Origin: Symbiodinium natans
Lineage: Eukaryota; Sar; Dinophyceae; Suessiales; Symbiodiniaceae
Direction of reading: 5' to 3'
DNA length: 64,000 bases
Assembly: GCA_905221605.1 (NCBI GenBank)
Contig: CAJNDS010000699.1
Span: 1-64,000, forward strand
The notes beneath the pieces are model-generated. The model was not told where the DNA came from. It made no database searches and worked only from the letters and a program-made list of their open reading frames with translations. The translations under genes were made by a program, and so were the position numbers. Shown here in pieces: positions 40,852-50,364 of this stretch. Positions within the stretch are counted from its first letter, which is position 1, and the number at the start of each line of letters is the position of its first letter.

Positions 40852-40990
40852 TGATGTCTTAAAATATGTTGCTAAGGTACAGTGTTTAGTATAGATATTA
40901 GGTTTTGCTTATTGGGGGATGATTGCTTGAAATATCCTAGCTAAGGTATAGTTTTTCAGGATAGATGTCATGTTTTGCGTATTGGGCCGT
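40852..40990. repeat. 68-bp imperfect duplication
   Basis: Two copies aligned on TGCTAAGGTACAG / AGCTAAGGTATAG, ATAGATATTAGGTTTTGC / ATAGATGTCATGTTTTGC and TATTGGG, followed by the beginning of a third copy. Confidence 0.8.
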
Positions 40991-41319
40991 GATTGACTAT
41001 ATGGAAGTTTTGGTACTCTCTGCTGGATTCGATTTTTTTTGGTAATGCGGTGTGCTTGATTGTCCATGTTAGCGCGTTTGTCACGTACAAAAGGGCACTC
41101 AGAAATAAACAACACACACACAACACAAATAACAGAAACAACTGTACAAACAAGAAACGTACAAAAAGGAAATAACACCAAAGAACCTAAAGAAGGCCCA
41201 AAAAACACCCTTCAGAAGATACCGAAAAACCGTACAAAAGGAAATGATACAGAAACATCTCCAATAATACACAAAAATCCTCCAAAAACCAAAAAAAACA
41301 AAAAAACAAAAACAAAACC

Positions 41320-41374
41320 AATCCTGAGAGACTCTTCCCAGGGGTCCGGCTCCCCAATAGAGTCCCTCAGGATT
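41320..41374. other. 55-bp palindromic hairpin 1
   Basis: AATCCTGAGAGACTCT pairs with AGAGTCCCTCAGGATT; the inner GGGGTCCGGCTCCCC also forms a stem. A-rich CCAAAAA words on the left and TTTTTGG words on the right lengthen the pairing. Confidence 0.92.
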
Positions 41375-41468
41375 GTTTTTTTTGGTTTTCTTGCACAAAA
41401 ACCCTCCAAAAACCAAAAAAACCAAGAAAACCAAAAAAAACAAAAAAACCAAAAAAGCCAAAAAAACC

Positions 41469-41523
41469 AATCCTGCGAGACTCTTCCCAGGGGTCCGGCT
41501 CCCCAAAAGAGTCCCTCAGGATT
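41469..41523. other. 55-bp palindromic hairpin 2
   Basis: Same sequence as hairpin 1 with three substitutions, 149 bp further on. Here the flanking CCAAAAAA and GGTTTTTTT blocks give arms of about 65 bp. Confidence 0.92.
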
Positions 41524-41618
41524 GGTTTTTTTGGTTTTTTTGGTTTTTTTGGTTTTTTTGGTTTTTTGGTTTTCTTACACAAGAACCCCCAAAAAACCAA
41601 AAAAAACAAACAAAAAAC

Positions 41619-41673
41619 AATCCTGAGAGACTCTTCCCAGGGGTCCGGCTCCCCAACAGAGTCCCTCAGGATT
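41619..41673. other. 55-bp palindromic hairpin 3
   Basis: Third copy, 150 bp after hairpin 2, differing only at the AAC/AAT/AAA position of the right side. Confidence 0.92.
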
Positions 41674-41800
41674 GTTTTCTTTTTTTTCTTGGTTCTTTTA
41701 TTTTTGGTTTTTGTGGGGATTTGTTGTGTGTGTGTGTTTTTTTGTTCACGCTGTTCGTGTGTTTTTAGGTTGTTTTTAGGATTTGCATGTGTTTTTTTGC

Positions 41801-41827
41801 GGAAAAAGTGCACTCCCACAGCGTCCC
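41801..41827 (-). repeat. Inner inverted repeat, right arm
   Basis: GGAAAAAGTGCACTCCC then ACAGCGTCCC, inverted match to 39937-39964. Confidence 0.93.
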
Positions 41828-41883
41828 ATTTTCTATTTATTTATATCGTGTTTTGTTTTTGGGGGTTCTTGAGCAAATAGTAG

Positions 41884-42412
41884 AAAACCCCTGGACCCCT
41901 GTACCCTGACACCCCTGAACCCTGTACCCTAAGCCCCCAAACTGACGAAGCCTTAACTCTCAAAAGTTTGAGGATAGGTGGGAGCTCGGGATTACGCAGG
42001 TCTGACGGGTTTCAGTCAATTCGCTTGCTTACAACGGGTTTTGGGCCTTAGGAAAGCCTCGAGGATGTCAACATTGGCTCAACACCTGCCTGCGGTATCT
42101 TTCGATTTCGGGCGAAGCTTCCTCGCTAACATAGTGGCATTAGCTAGGGTGGGTTATAAGGACAGTAATTAACTTGTTTAACCCTCCTTCTCAGCGACAT
42201 GACGTAGGGTTGGGCTCCGTATCCCGGTGCGTGTGCATACCGGGTGCCTTTTCAGGGATGCTAGAAATACAAAAACTTTCCTAAACCTAAACCCTAAACC
42301 CTAAAATCTTACACAATCAGACACGGGGTGAGAGAGCCTTGACATCGGCCTAAGACTCCCGAAGTCGACGTGTGGACCTTTGTTTGCGCGGCGTAGCCTC
42401 AGGTAGCGCCGT
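41884..42412. other. No recognised gene
   Basis: CCCTGTACCCT words after the element, a + open stretch at 41978-42172 without motif, and CCCTAAA units at 42280-42303. Confidence 0.45.
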
Positions 42413-42632
42413 TAGCGGGGTGGGGGGGTTTGTCTTCCGGGAGTATGAGGGGGGGGGGGGGGGTTTGTTTTCTGGGAGTATGAAGGGGGGGGGGTTGTCT
42501 TCCGGGAGTGTGAGGGGGGGGGGTTTGTATGAGAGGGGGGGGGGCGGGGGTTTTGTTTTTCGGGAGTATTTAGGGGGGGGGGGTTTGTCTTCGGGGATAG
42601 GGGGGGGGGGGGGTTAGTCTTTCCCCCCCCCC
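42413..42632 (+). repeat. G-rich minisatellite, GGGGTTTGTCTTCCGGGAGTAT type
   Basis: Six units of a G8-16 run plus TTTGTCTTCCGGGAGTATG. Related units in the same sense lie at 43184-43290 and in inverted sense at 43320-43412. Confidence 0.88.
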
Positions 42633-42639
42633 AAACAAC

Positions 42640-42640
<1 letters not shown>

Positions 42641-42678
<38 letters not shown>

Positions 42679-42722
42679 CGTAGTCGTAGTCGTAGTCGTA
42701 GTACTAGTACTAGTACTAGTAC

Positions 42723-42771
<49 letters not shown>

Positions 42772-42774
42772 CGT

Positions 42775-42854
<80 letters not shown>

Positions 42855-42928
42855 AAGTAGTAGTGGTAGTAGTCGTAGTAGTAGTAGTAGTAGTAGTAGT
42901 AGTCGTAGTAATAGTAGTAGTAGTAGTC
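42641..42928. repeat. (GTA)n trinucleotide array with TCG and TAC variants
   Basis: About 95 triplets, mostly GTA/TAG, with blocks of GTAGTC and GTACTA. The minus frame reads poly-Tyr/Asp and is not a gene. Confidence 0.97.
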
Positions 42929-43183
42929 GATCAAAAAGCGGGGGGGTTGGGGGGGCGCAGCCCCCCCATTTGCTCAGATTGCCCTATTGTCCTACACTGT
43001 CGGTCTGCTGGGATAGAATGAGTAGAGAAGTAGAGAATTTGTCTAAATTCCACCCCCCTCGTTTCTTGTTTTTTGTTTTTTGTATTCATTCTTCGAAAAT
43101 TAGAGAAGTAGAGAATTGATAGAGAATTAGAGTACAATCCAAATGAGAACAAAATCCTTTCTGACGTAGTCAAAGAGGGGGGG

Positions 43184-43412
43184 GGTTATGAGGGGAGGGT
43201 TTGTCTTTCGGGAGAATGGGGGGGGGGTCAGTCCTTCAGGGAGTATGAGGGGGGGGGGGGGGGGTTAGTCCTCCAGGGAGTATGAGGGGGTAGTTTGTAG
43301 TCTTTCCCCCCCCCCCCCAACGCCCGTCACCCCTCCCCCCCTTCATAATCCCGGAGAACTAACCCCCCCCCCCTTATCTTCCATGGAGGACTAACCCCCC
43401 CACCCCGTGCCT
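43184..43412. repeat. G-rich units followed by their inverted C-rich counterpart
   Basis: GGGTTAGTCCTCCAGGGAGTATGAGG-type units (43184-43290) face TTCATAATCCCGGAGAACTA and CCATGGAGGACTAACCCC (43320-43412), so the block folds back on itself. Between the G-rich parts, 43015-43130 contains AGAGAAGTAGAGAATT twice. Confidence 0.82.
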
Positions 43413-43467
43413 AACGGCGGGGTCTCCGTAGCCTGCAAGTTTTTCAAAGTTGCGTAAACTGGGACCT

Positions 43468-43521
43468 TAGGGTTTAGGGTTTAGGGTTTAGGGTGTAGGG
43501 TGTAGGGTGTAGGGTTTAGGC
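43468..43521 (+). repeat. TTTAGGG array with GTGTAGG variants
   Basis: Seven units, three of them GGTGTAG. Confidence 0.95.
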
Positions 43522-43644
43522 CCCTCAGCCTGCCTAGAAATCCAAAGCCCTAAACTCCGGACGTGCAGGCGCTCCAGCTGTCCAGAGAGGAGCTGAAGCA
43601 GAAGCCCAAAGAGGACCTCTAGTTGTTGTCTACTTAAATGGGGG

Positions 43645-43716
43645 GTTTCCGAAATTAGGGGTACCTTATTGGGGTCCCTTGTTCTGTTGAATCCTACTAT
43701 GTGGGGGTCTATTTTT
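43645..43716 (+). mobile_element. Family-4 dispersed repeat
   Basis: GGTTTCCGAAATTAGGGGTA then CCTTATTGGGGTCCC and TCCTACTATGTGGGGGTCT. It aligns along its whole length with the inverted copy at 46852-46930 and partly with 18374-18421. Confidence 0.6.
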
Positions 43717-45277
43717 CAGGTTGTTTTTCGTAAACTCCCAAATTGCGCAGGATGGTTTAGGGTGGTAGGGAGCCTGTAACCCTTTTGGGCATTGCAAATG
43801 TCATTAGAATCAAAGGTTGGGTGTCTTCTCCGGGACACTCAGCAAGCTGTTGTTTAGGAAGCCTGATGTTTAGAGTTGAAGGTTTAGGGTTTAGGAGACA
43901 CCACAATTATAGGCCAGGTTGCCTGACCCAGCGATAGAGGTTTCAGGGGAGGTGTTTGCACTGCTTGTTGGGCTTAGAGGCTGAGGGCTTTTGGGGCGGC
44001 TAGGCTCTTTTTGGGGTTTTACACTTCGACCCACCTTCAACATCCCTCAACTCTGCTCCTACATTCCTTAACAGGAAGCCAAGGAGATGTTGGCCCGCGC
44101 TTTCCGACTAAGAGTCGTTGAGGACCTGCGAAAAAGGGGGGGTGCGGGGGGAGGCTTTCTTTGCTCATTGGGGGGGTTATGGATGGGCTTGGCGCAGAAA
44201 TTCCTGCCCCCAAAAGGTTCAGGATTGAAGTTCATGGTCTAAGGTTTGGGGATTTGAAGGGCTTTGAACCCAGGGAAAAATTGCTCTCCGTCACTGTTCC
44301 TTTGAGCAGCAGGATCCCAACATCGAGAAGCGCAAGGCCAGGAGGGAGGGAGAGAGTGAGAGACCCTAAAGCCTAAACCCTGAACCCTAACCCTACAGGG
44401 ACAGGGAGGGGCATGTGAGCGACTACTTTTATTATGTTGCAGGAGGTCTATTGTGGCGGAGATAAAAACCTTATGTCGTGCCTGAAACCTCGGAAAGCGA
44501 TAGGCCCCCCCCCAAAAGCGATACCCTGAATCTTGAATTTAGAAGTCGTTCTGCAACCATGTCATGATTTCGGGTGTTGGGTGCTATTCCAGAGCGATAC
44601 TGAAAGCGATAACCCTACGATACCCATTTGGCCACCCGAAGAGCTGGGCAAAGGCCCTGGCCCAGGTTGAGGGTTCCAGGTTTAGGATATGGATTTCTGA
44701 TTCGAGCAGCGAGAGCTCCAGCTCCTGGAAAAGGAGCACTCACACTCTTTGATTTATAGGCCCTAAAGAAAGGAAACGGGTTTAAGAATTCAGGAGTTTT
44801 CACGGTAGGGTTGCAGGTTTCGGGTCTCATATGCAGTAAAGCGATAGGTTTTCGTAGCAGCATTGAGCTAAAGTCCCATAAAGCGATAGGGCCCCCCCCC
44901 CCCCCAAAAAGCAATACCCCATTATTTTTTAATTAGCATTTACATAAGATTTTTTTTGTGGGTGCTCATGTGATTCAAAGCGAAAGGAGTGATCAAGCTT
45001 TTTGGGGTGCCTTTGGATTGACAAACCAGGGCTCAGCAGTCGGAGGAACCAAATGCCAAGTGCAGAGATGCTGGGAGTCTTTTGTTGTATTGTCTGGCTG
45101 GGACTGCGGGCACGCGCGAAGGTTTAGGGTTTAGGGGCTTTAGGGGTTTCTCGGGCTTGAGGGGCTTGAGGGGCGTTCTTTTAAGGGCGAGACGCCCACA
45201 AGATGGAGTGGTTGGACCGCGCAGCTGCCTTCGGAAAGGGCCTGGTAGGCTTTCGGGGGGTGCCAGGGTTTGGTGTT
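43717..45277. other. No confident gene; dispersed AAAGCGATA repeat
   Basis: AAAGCGATAGG followed by a C run and AAAAGCGATACCC occurs at 44486-44524 and again at 44877-44925; shorter AAGCGATA copies are at 44593, 44602 and 44838. CCCTAAA words at 44364-44394 end in CTACAG, which could be an acceptor. G-rich words at 45120-45135. Confidence 0.5.
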
Positions 45278-45335
45278 TTACCCTAAACCCTAAACCCTAA
45301 ACCCTAAACCCTAAGAACCCCAAACCCTAAACCCT
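45278..45335 (-). repeat. Telomere-like CCCTAAA array
   Basis: Seven heptamers with one AAGAACC interruption. Confidence 0.96.
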
Positions 45336-45342
45336 GAATGAG

Positions 45343-45414
45343 GGAGAAGACAACCTGGCAAGGTCGAGGAGCTAGCGCTTGCCCTCGACCTGCTTATGAG
45401 GACCTGGGACTTCA
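45343..45414 (+). CDS. Candidate internal exon, helical
   Basis: Bounded by CCCTGAATGAG and GACTTCA|GTGTTT. After two bases it reads RRQPGKVEELALALDLLM then RTWDF and one base. KVEELALALDLLMRTW is a regular amphipathic helix. Opposed arrays stand 8 bp to the left and 25 bp to the right. Family unknown. Confidence 0.58.
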
Positions 45415-45439
45415 GTGTTTTGGGCTTTTGGGAACTTCA

Positions 45440-45553
45440 GGGTTCAGGGTTTAGGGTAGGGTTTAGGGTTTAGGGTTTAGGGTTTAGGGTTTAGGGTTTA
45501 GGGTTTAGGGTTTAGGGTTTAGGGTTTAGGGTTTAGGGTTTAGGGTTTAGGGT
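45440..45553 (+). repeat. Long telomere-like TTTAGGG array
   Basis: About 16 heptamers. Confidence 0.98.
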
Positions 45554-45632
45554 GCTTCAGGGCCTTACTGTAGGATCCGAGTTGTACCCAAAGCTTGTGA
45601 ACACTGGCTAGGCCGCTGAAGCACTGCTACAG

Positions 45633-45673
45633 GGCAAAGATGGCTGGGTCTGCTCAGGCATGCCCTGTGCGTG
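45633..45673 (+). CDS. Candidate mini-exon, 41 nt
   Basis: Bounded by ACTGCTACAG and TGCGTG|GTTGCT; reads GKDGWVCSGMPCA plus two bases. A TTTAGGG array follows (45686-45711); there is no C-rich array on the left. Confidence 0.35.
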
Positions 45674-45711
45674 GTTGCTTCATGGGTTTAGGGTTTAGGG
45701 TTTAGGGTTTG

Positions 45712-46197
45712 CTTCAACGGTGCTCACGATGCAGGAGACTGTGCCTCAGCTTGGAGATGTGAGCTGCTGGACGCTATCCAAGTCGTTATCCAGCAGTGAG
45801 CAATGTTTAAAGAAGCCGTGACCCAGGGCATCCACGTTTCAGATATGATGTCAGATTTCATGTTCCCCATAAAGCCTGAAACTTTCCTTCTGGCTTGTGA
45901 CTGCCATGACTGCTAGCTTTGTTGTAACCCCAAAGAGGGCGGCTCTGAATTCTGAAAGGATGTTCCCTGAAGTCCCGAATAGGAGTATTGACGAGACTTG
46001 ACCCCTGTTGGACGGATCGCAGACGTTTGCAGTGGCTGCGATGACCCAAGCCGCACACCATGTTGCCTTGGCCTCTTGGCTCCAGCCTGTGTTGCAGAAT
46101 TCGCACAGCATGAGGTGCAATGTAGGCACATGTCAGCCACGATCCTGCGCCCTGCAACCTGACCAATACAAGGCCTTCATAGGTACAGCAGGGTTTT
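45712..46197. other. No confident gene
   Basis: Both strands are open over much of 45858-46190. The minus frame continues through a family-3 element to 46349, so at least its beginning is not ancestral coding sequence. Confidence 0.4.
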
Positions 46198-46265
46198 GGG
46201 GTGGGTATTATAGTATAATTATACAGGGACCCTAAGGGAATACTATTCGTAACTTTTCCGACCCC
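46198..46265 (+). mobile_element. Family-3 short element, 68 bp
   Basis: GGGGTGGGTATTATAGTATA at the left, CTTTTCCGACCCC at the right and CAGGGACCCTAAGGGAATA in the middle, collinear with 18218-18283. Confidence 0.65.
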
Positions 46266-46851
46266 TGTACTAACTTGAGAATGCCTGAACCAAGAATTGA
46301 AGCCTTCTTTACCGATGTGTGCGGCATGGCAAGGGCCCAAGAGGCTCACTCCTTAAACCCCACCTCTCTTAAACTTTAAATCCCGACTCCCCTCTTGTTG
46401 GCCCCTGACCCACTGAGAGGGAGGGGCCTCATGGCGCGGACACCGTGGTCTTGCTGCCTGGGACTTGGACGCGCAATGAGTCTTTAGCAGTTTCAGGCTC
46501 AGAGAAGATAAGCAAATCACGGGATGGCTCCAGATGGTAGGTTCCTTCTTGGGCACTTATTGCAATTTGAATACAGGACCTTATGCATATCAAGGGTGCA
46601 GCAGGGACCACAATCTACAGCAACTTCCCTGTGCGTGCCCGAACTTTCACTTGAGGCGTCCCGACACCCTAAGGCCCTAAACATCAAACCCCAAAAGCGA
46701 AACGGATTCGGATGGTCTTCCTCAAGCCTTCCAGACCTCTCAATCTGTCAGCGTGATTCGATCGAAGTGAGGATTGATCTCTGCAACGGCGCCGAAAAAA
46801 TGGCTGCGATTCAGAGGGCCAGTCGGAGACCCAGAACATGGGGGACACAGG
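46266..46851. other. No recognised gene
   Basis: Both strands are partly open (46353-46611, 46524-46850) with no motif. Confidence 0.4.
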
Positions 46852-46930
46852 GGACCCCCAATTTAGATCCCCCGATAGTAGAGTTCCCTTATATCACAAG
46901 GACCCCAAATATGGTGCCCCTATTTTAGGC
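46852..46930 (-). mobile_element. Family-4 dispersed repeat, inverted copy
   Basis: Contains GGACCCCAAATATGGTGCCC and CCCCCGATAGTAGAGTTCCC, the inverted counterpart of 43645-43716. Confidence 0.58.
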
Positions 46931-47215
46931 TACTACTCGGCTCCTACAGCAGTTGGGATCCTCTGTAACGTTACGAAGGTTGGGGAGGAGGGAGGAGAGG
47001 GGGGGGCAGTTGGTTTTGTCGTTTAAGGGACTTCTGGGAACAGCTTGGCAGGGCTTGAGGGGTTTAGAAGGGTTTTGGGCATGTCCTTAGCTTCGGGAGT
47101 GGAGGTGTTAGACGCCTGACCCGGAAAATTCCCTATGAGCCTTGAGAGTGCAGGGGTCTGAAGTGCGTGGAGCCTTGCGTGGCCAGCTTCTGCTGGCCAA
47201 GTAATGCGGATGTAG
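46931..47215. other. Anonymous sequence
   Basis: G-rich words and no open frame of note. Confidence 0.4.
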
Positions 47216-47580
47216 AAGCCCTAAACCCTAAAACCCTACACCCCAAACTCTAAACAAGCGAGGCACTCGAATTCCTCGCCCAAACCGCAAAAACCCTAAA
47301 ACCGTAAACACCTAAACCTCTAAACCCCTAAACCCTAAAACCCTCGACCCCTAAACCCTAAAACCCTAAAACCCTAAAACCCTAAAACCCTAAAACCCTA
47401 AACCCCAAAACCCTAAAACCCTAAAACCCTAAAACCCTAAAACCCCAAAACCCTAAAACCCTAAAACCCTAAAACCCTAAAACCCTAAAACCCTAAAACC
47501 CCAAAACCCTAAAACCCTAAAACCCTAAACCCCAAACCCCAAACCCTAGACCCTAAACCCTAAACCGTAACGAGGCAATC
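47216..47580 (-). repeat. CCCTAAAA octamer array
   Basis: After scattered units from 47216, the block 47330-47528 has over 20 copies of CCCTAAAA (eight bases) with regular CCCCAAAA variants; heptamers return at 47530-47566. This is an octamer version of the common repeat. Confidence 0.96.
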
Positions 47581-47609
47581 CTATTCCTCGCCCCCCTGGC
47601 TTCCCCCAG

Positions 47610-47640
47610 CCGTCGAGGCGGGTCCATGGATTCCGCCCAC
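47610..47640 (+). CDS. Possible mini-exon, 31 nt
   Basis: Between GCTTCCCCCAG and CGCCCAC|GTGCCG; reads PSRRVHGFRP plus one base in phase 0. It has C-rich arrays on both sides, so the positional argument is weaker here. Confidence 0.22.
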
Positions 47641-47679
47641 GTGCCGCCGGCTGCCGAGCCTTTGCACCTTGGCTCCCGA

Positions 47680-47795
47680 AACCCTAAACCCTAAACCTTA
47701 AACCCTAAACCCTAAATCTTAAACCCTAAATCCTAAACCCTAAATCCCAAACCTTAAACCTTAAACCTTGATAAACCCTGAAACCCTAAACCCGA
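47680..47795 (-). repeat. Degenerate CCCTAAA array
   Basis: About 15 units, many with CCTTAAA or CCCTAAAT. Confidence 0.94.
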
Positions 47796-48613
47796 AACCC
47801 TGGTCTCCTTGAGGCCTTTAGGGCTGAGGGGTTTACCACACTCCGCCGTAAGTCCTAAAACCCCCAAAAGCCCTGTTTAGGGGTTGAGGGTGTAGGGTAT
47901 AGGGTTTAGGGAAAAGCGACCCCCCCCCTCCCCCAAGGAACACCTAAGCGCCACCCCAAGCCCCGGAACTCCGAGCCTGCATTGCAGACTCCAGCCCTTT
48001 AGCACTCGCGTATGGCACCTTCGGGGACCAGAATCAAAGCCACATGGAACTGAAATGAATGTGGGCAGAATAGAACGACAAAGCTTAACAGGGAAAGAAC
48101 TAGCTCCAAAACTCAACAGTGTATAGATGAAAGGGTTCAAAAAGCATGATAGCATGATTGACAGCAATATAAATAGTAATGATTCACTAGAGTCCGTTTG
48201 CTGCAGCAGCAGAGCCAGAGAAATAAATAGTGAAATCAAGATGCGAAGCTGTGCAAGGTTTGGGGGCGTATGCCGCTGGAAAAGGGTTGTACAGAGCACT
48301 ACGCTTTCTTTTACTTCTGATATTGCTCTTGCCATTGCTACTCTGACTCTTACACATCGTTTTGTTTGCACAAGGTGTATGCATGGAAGGGGGCTAAGGC
48401 GTTTAGGACATACGGGCGGAAATCGAGATTTTGAAGTTTAGGGGTTTTCAACCTATTGAGATCCGAACCCCAAAGCCTGGGAACTTCTTGAGGAACTCAA
48501 AGTAAGTTGCCAGAGTGTGGGCGCGCTTTTTGTTCACCATTAGATAGCCCTGTTGCGGCAACTTAGTTTAACTTCCTTAGCAAAGAACCTCATTTCTTGA
48601 TGAGATTAAAACA
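47796..48613. other. No confident gene
   Basis: TTTAGGG-like words at 47876-47910. A minus-strand frame at 47877-48371 is partly hydrophobic (LFISLALLLQQT) but overlaps heptamer words at its end and has no recognised family. Confidence 0.38.
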
Positions 48614-48731
48614 CTACTTGGACCTTCGTGGGTACGTATATAAGTAGGGTTATACGTGCCCTAACTGAGGCAAAAGCTGTAGCTACCATACGTAGGGCCG
48701 TACTTAGAAATACCCATAAACCTCCAAGTAG
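48614..48731. mobile_element. Family-5 inverted-repeat element, 118 bp
   Basis: CTACTTGGACCTTCGTGGGT at the left pairs with ACCCATAAACCTCCAAGTAG at the right. Inner TAAGTAGGGTTATACG and CGTAGGGCCGTACTTA continue the pairing. Confidence 0.75.
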
Positions 48732-49784
48732 ACCCAAGGCCCCTTGTGAGGAAAGGGTATGCATTTTGTTCTGGCCCTTCAGTTTCCGAGCAGCTTTCCT
48801 GAGGGGGGAAATAATTACTATTTAACCCCCACCCAAACCATTCTAATTAGCCCCTGTGGTTCAAGCTTTGCCTGTTTTGCTTGCTGATACCGACCGGAAT
48901 CTTCGGAAACATAGCAGCCTTTTGAGAGCCTTTCCGAGTTGTAAAGCCCCCGTCAACCCAAACAGGGTTTAGGATCTTAGGGCTTGGGATCCCAAATCGT
49001 TGGGATGCCCTTGGGACATTTCACATTTTTCCTTCTTGGATTGAAGAAACATTCAGGATTTTTTCAGGAGGATTTTAAGCGCCAGCCGAGTTTGGGATGC
49101 CCAGGAATTACCATGCTGCCGCGCGACAAGGGCGCCAGGCATCAGATGCTACACTCGCAGCGGGGGTATCAAGGGTATCAAGGGCCCAAGGGCTCCGGAC
49201 ACCGGAGCTTAGGAAGGTTTGGTCGGTGTTAGTGTTTAGGGTTTTGGGTTGAGGGTTTAGGGTTTAGGGTTTAGGCCTTGGGGGCCTCAGTAGCTCTTAC
49301 TGATTCCGCTGTGGGCTTACAGCAAAGTCGGCGGCCATACATAATTCTATGTTTTTTTATATATGTTGCCTGCGATTAACCATGTCATCATGTCGCCCCA
49401 AACCCTGATGGCCCACTTCGGGTTGTCTAGAGTTTAGGGATGTTTAGGGTGAAGTTGCGCAGGCCGAGTATGGCGAGCGATGGGGCGAGGGCGCTGCACG
49501 CCAGCGGGCCTGGTTCTTCTGTAAGCCTGAGGTTAGGGTTTAGGGTTTAGGGTTTAGGGTTAGGGTTTGGGGTTTAGGGTTTAGCGTACCTCGCAACGGT
49601 ACCTGATTTGAGGTGCAGATGGACTTGTAGACGGAGCTGCTTAGGATTTGACAGGGATGTTGGGCTTGGCCTGGAGGCCTTCTCGTCTTAAATGCCAAGA
49701 ACCCTGGAAGCAACCCTAATCCCCTAAAACCCTAAAGGCCCCGAAAAGCAGGGCGGCCCAATAAAAGCCCCTAAGCCTCAAAAA
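48732..49784. other. No confident gene
   Basis: TTTAGGG arrays at 49240-49275 and 49532-49585. The frame 48984-49232 has no motif. Confidence 0.4.
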
Positions 49785-49816
49785 CCCTGAACCCTAAACC
49801 CTAAACCCTAAACCCC
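49785..49816 (-). repeat. CCCTAAA array
   Basis: Four heptamers. Confidence 0.94.
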
Positions 49817-49838
49817 TCAAAAGCCTCGTCTCGCCCAG

Positions 49839-49888
49839 GCTACTTCAGCATCGAGGCAGACTTCCTGGATGAGGAGCGGCTTTTTAGG
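49839..49888 (+). CDS. Candidate internal exon, acidic
   Basis: Bounded by CTCGCCCAG and TTTTTAGG|GTTTAG, where the donor GT is the first base pair of a TTTAGGG array. After two bases it reads YFSIEADFLDEERLFR, 16 codons, no remainder. One of the clearest cases of an array starting at the donor. Confidence 0.58.
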
Positions 49889-49960
49889 GTTTAGGGTTTA
49901 GGGTTTAGGGTTTAGGGTTTAGGGTTTAGGGTTTAGGGTTTAGGGTTTAGGGTTTAGGGT
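49889..49960 (+). repeat. Telomere-like TTTAGGG array
   Basis: Ten heptamers starting exactly at the candidate donor. Confidence 0.98.
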
Positions 49961-50364
49961 CAGCGTTGTTGAGGGGGGCTCCCGGCTTCTTTTGTTTAGG
50001 GGCCTTCTGGGGCTTAACCTTTTAGGGCTTTAGGGTTGTTTTGAGGTGTGGGTTTTAGGTTTTTTTTTTTTTTTGGGGGGGGGGGGGGGTACTAACTAGG
50101 GTTTTTGGGTGTTAGGGTTGGCTTTCGGGTCTGGGTTTGGGGCGGAGGGTTCCTTAGAACTGAAGACCCCCCAAATCCGCAGCAGCCTGAGGTCATCAGA
50201 GTTGCGCTTGTGCTTCGTAAATGCCTGGGTTTGAGGTTTTTGGGTTTTGGGGACCTCAGAAAGCCCTGACTTTGTAAGCTGTGCTGCCACAGCTGGCCAC
50301 CGCGATTATGTCGGGCTCTGAAACCCTACCAAGACCCCAGCAACTTCCCCCAGCTCAAAATATT
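49961..50364. other. No recognised gene
   Basis: A T17-G14 block at 50060-50088 and G-rich words GGGTTTTTGGG. Confidence 0.5.

Larger units (their letters stand above)
39555..41883. mobile_element. AT-rich 2.3-kb element with family-2 ends
   Basis: The left end (TTGCTTAAGAACCCTCC from 39562) and the right end (GGGGGTTCTTGAGCAAATAGT, inverted, to 41883) match the ends of the short family-2 elements. A second inverted block lies further in (39937-39964 and 41801-41827). The interior is far more AT-rich than the surroundings and is made of simple repeats, a 21-bp tandem array, a 68-bp duplication and three hairpins. I see no transposase, so it would be non-autonomous. Flanking bases AGAA and AAAA give only a weak target duplication. 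Confidence 0.7.

Noticed and set aside
41060-41880. Lys/Asn/Pro-rich and Phe-rich open frames of up to 188 codons
   Set aside because: They arise from CCAAAAA and TTTTTGG flanks of the three hairpins and exist on both strands at once.
42722-42934. 70-residue Tyr/Asp frame
   Set aside because: Direct translation of the GTA/GTC triplet array.
42413-43412. CRISPR-like repeat array
   Set aside because: The G-rich units vary in length, lack unique spacers of constant size and face their own inverted copies.
45858-46349. 163-codon minus-strand frame as a gene
   Set aside because: It reads through a family-3 element and has an open frame opposite; no motif.
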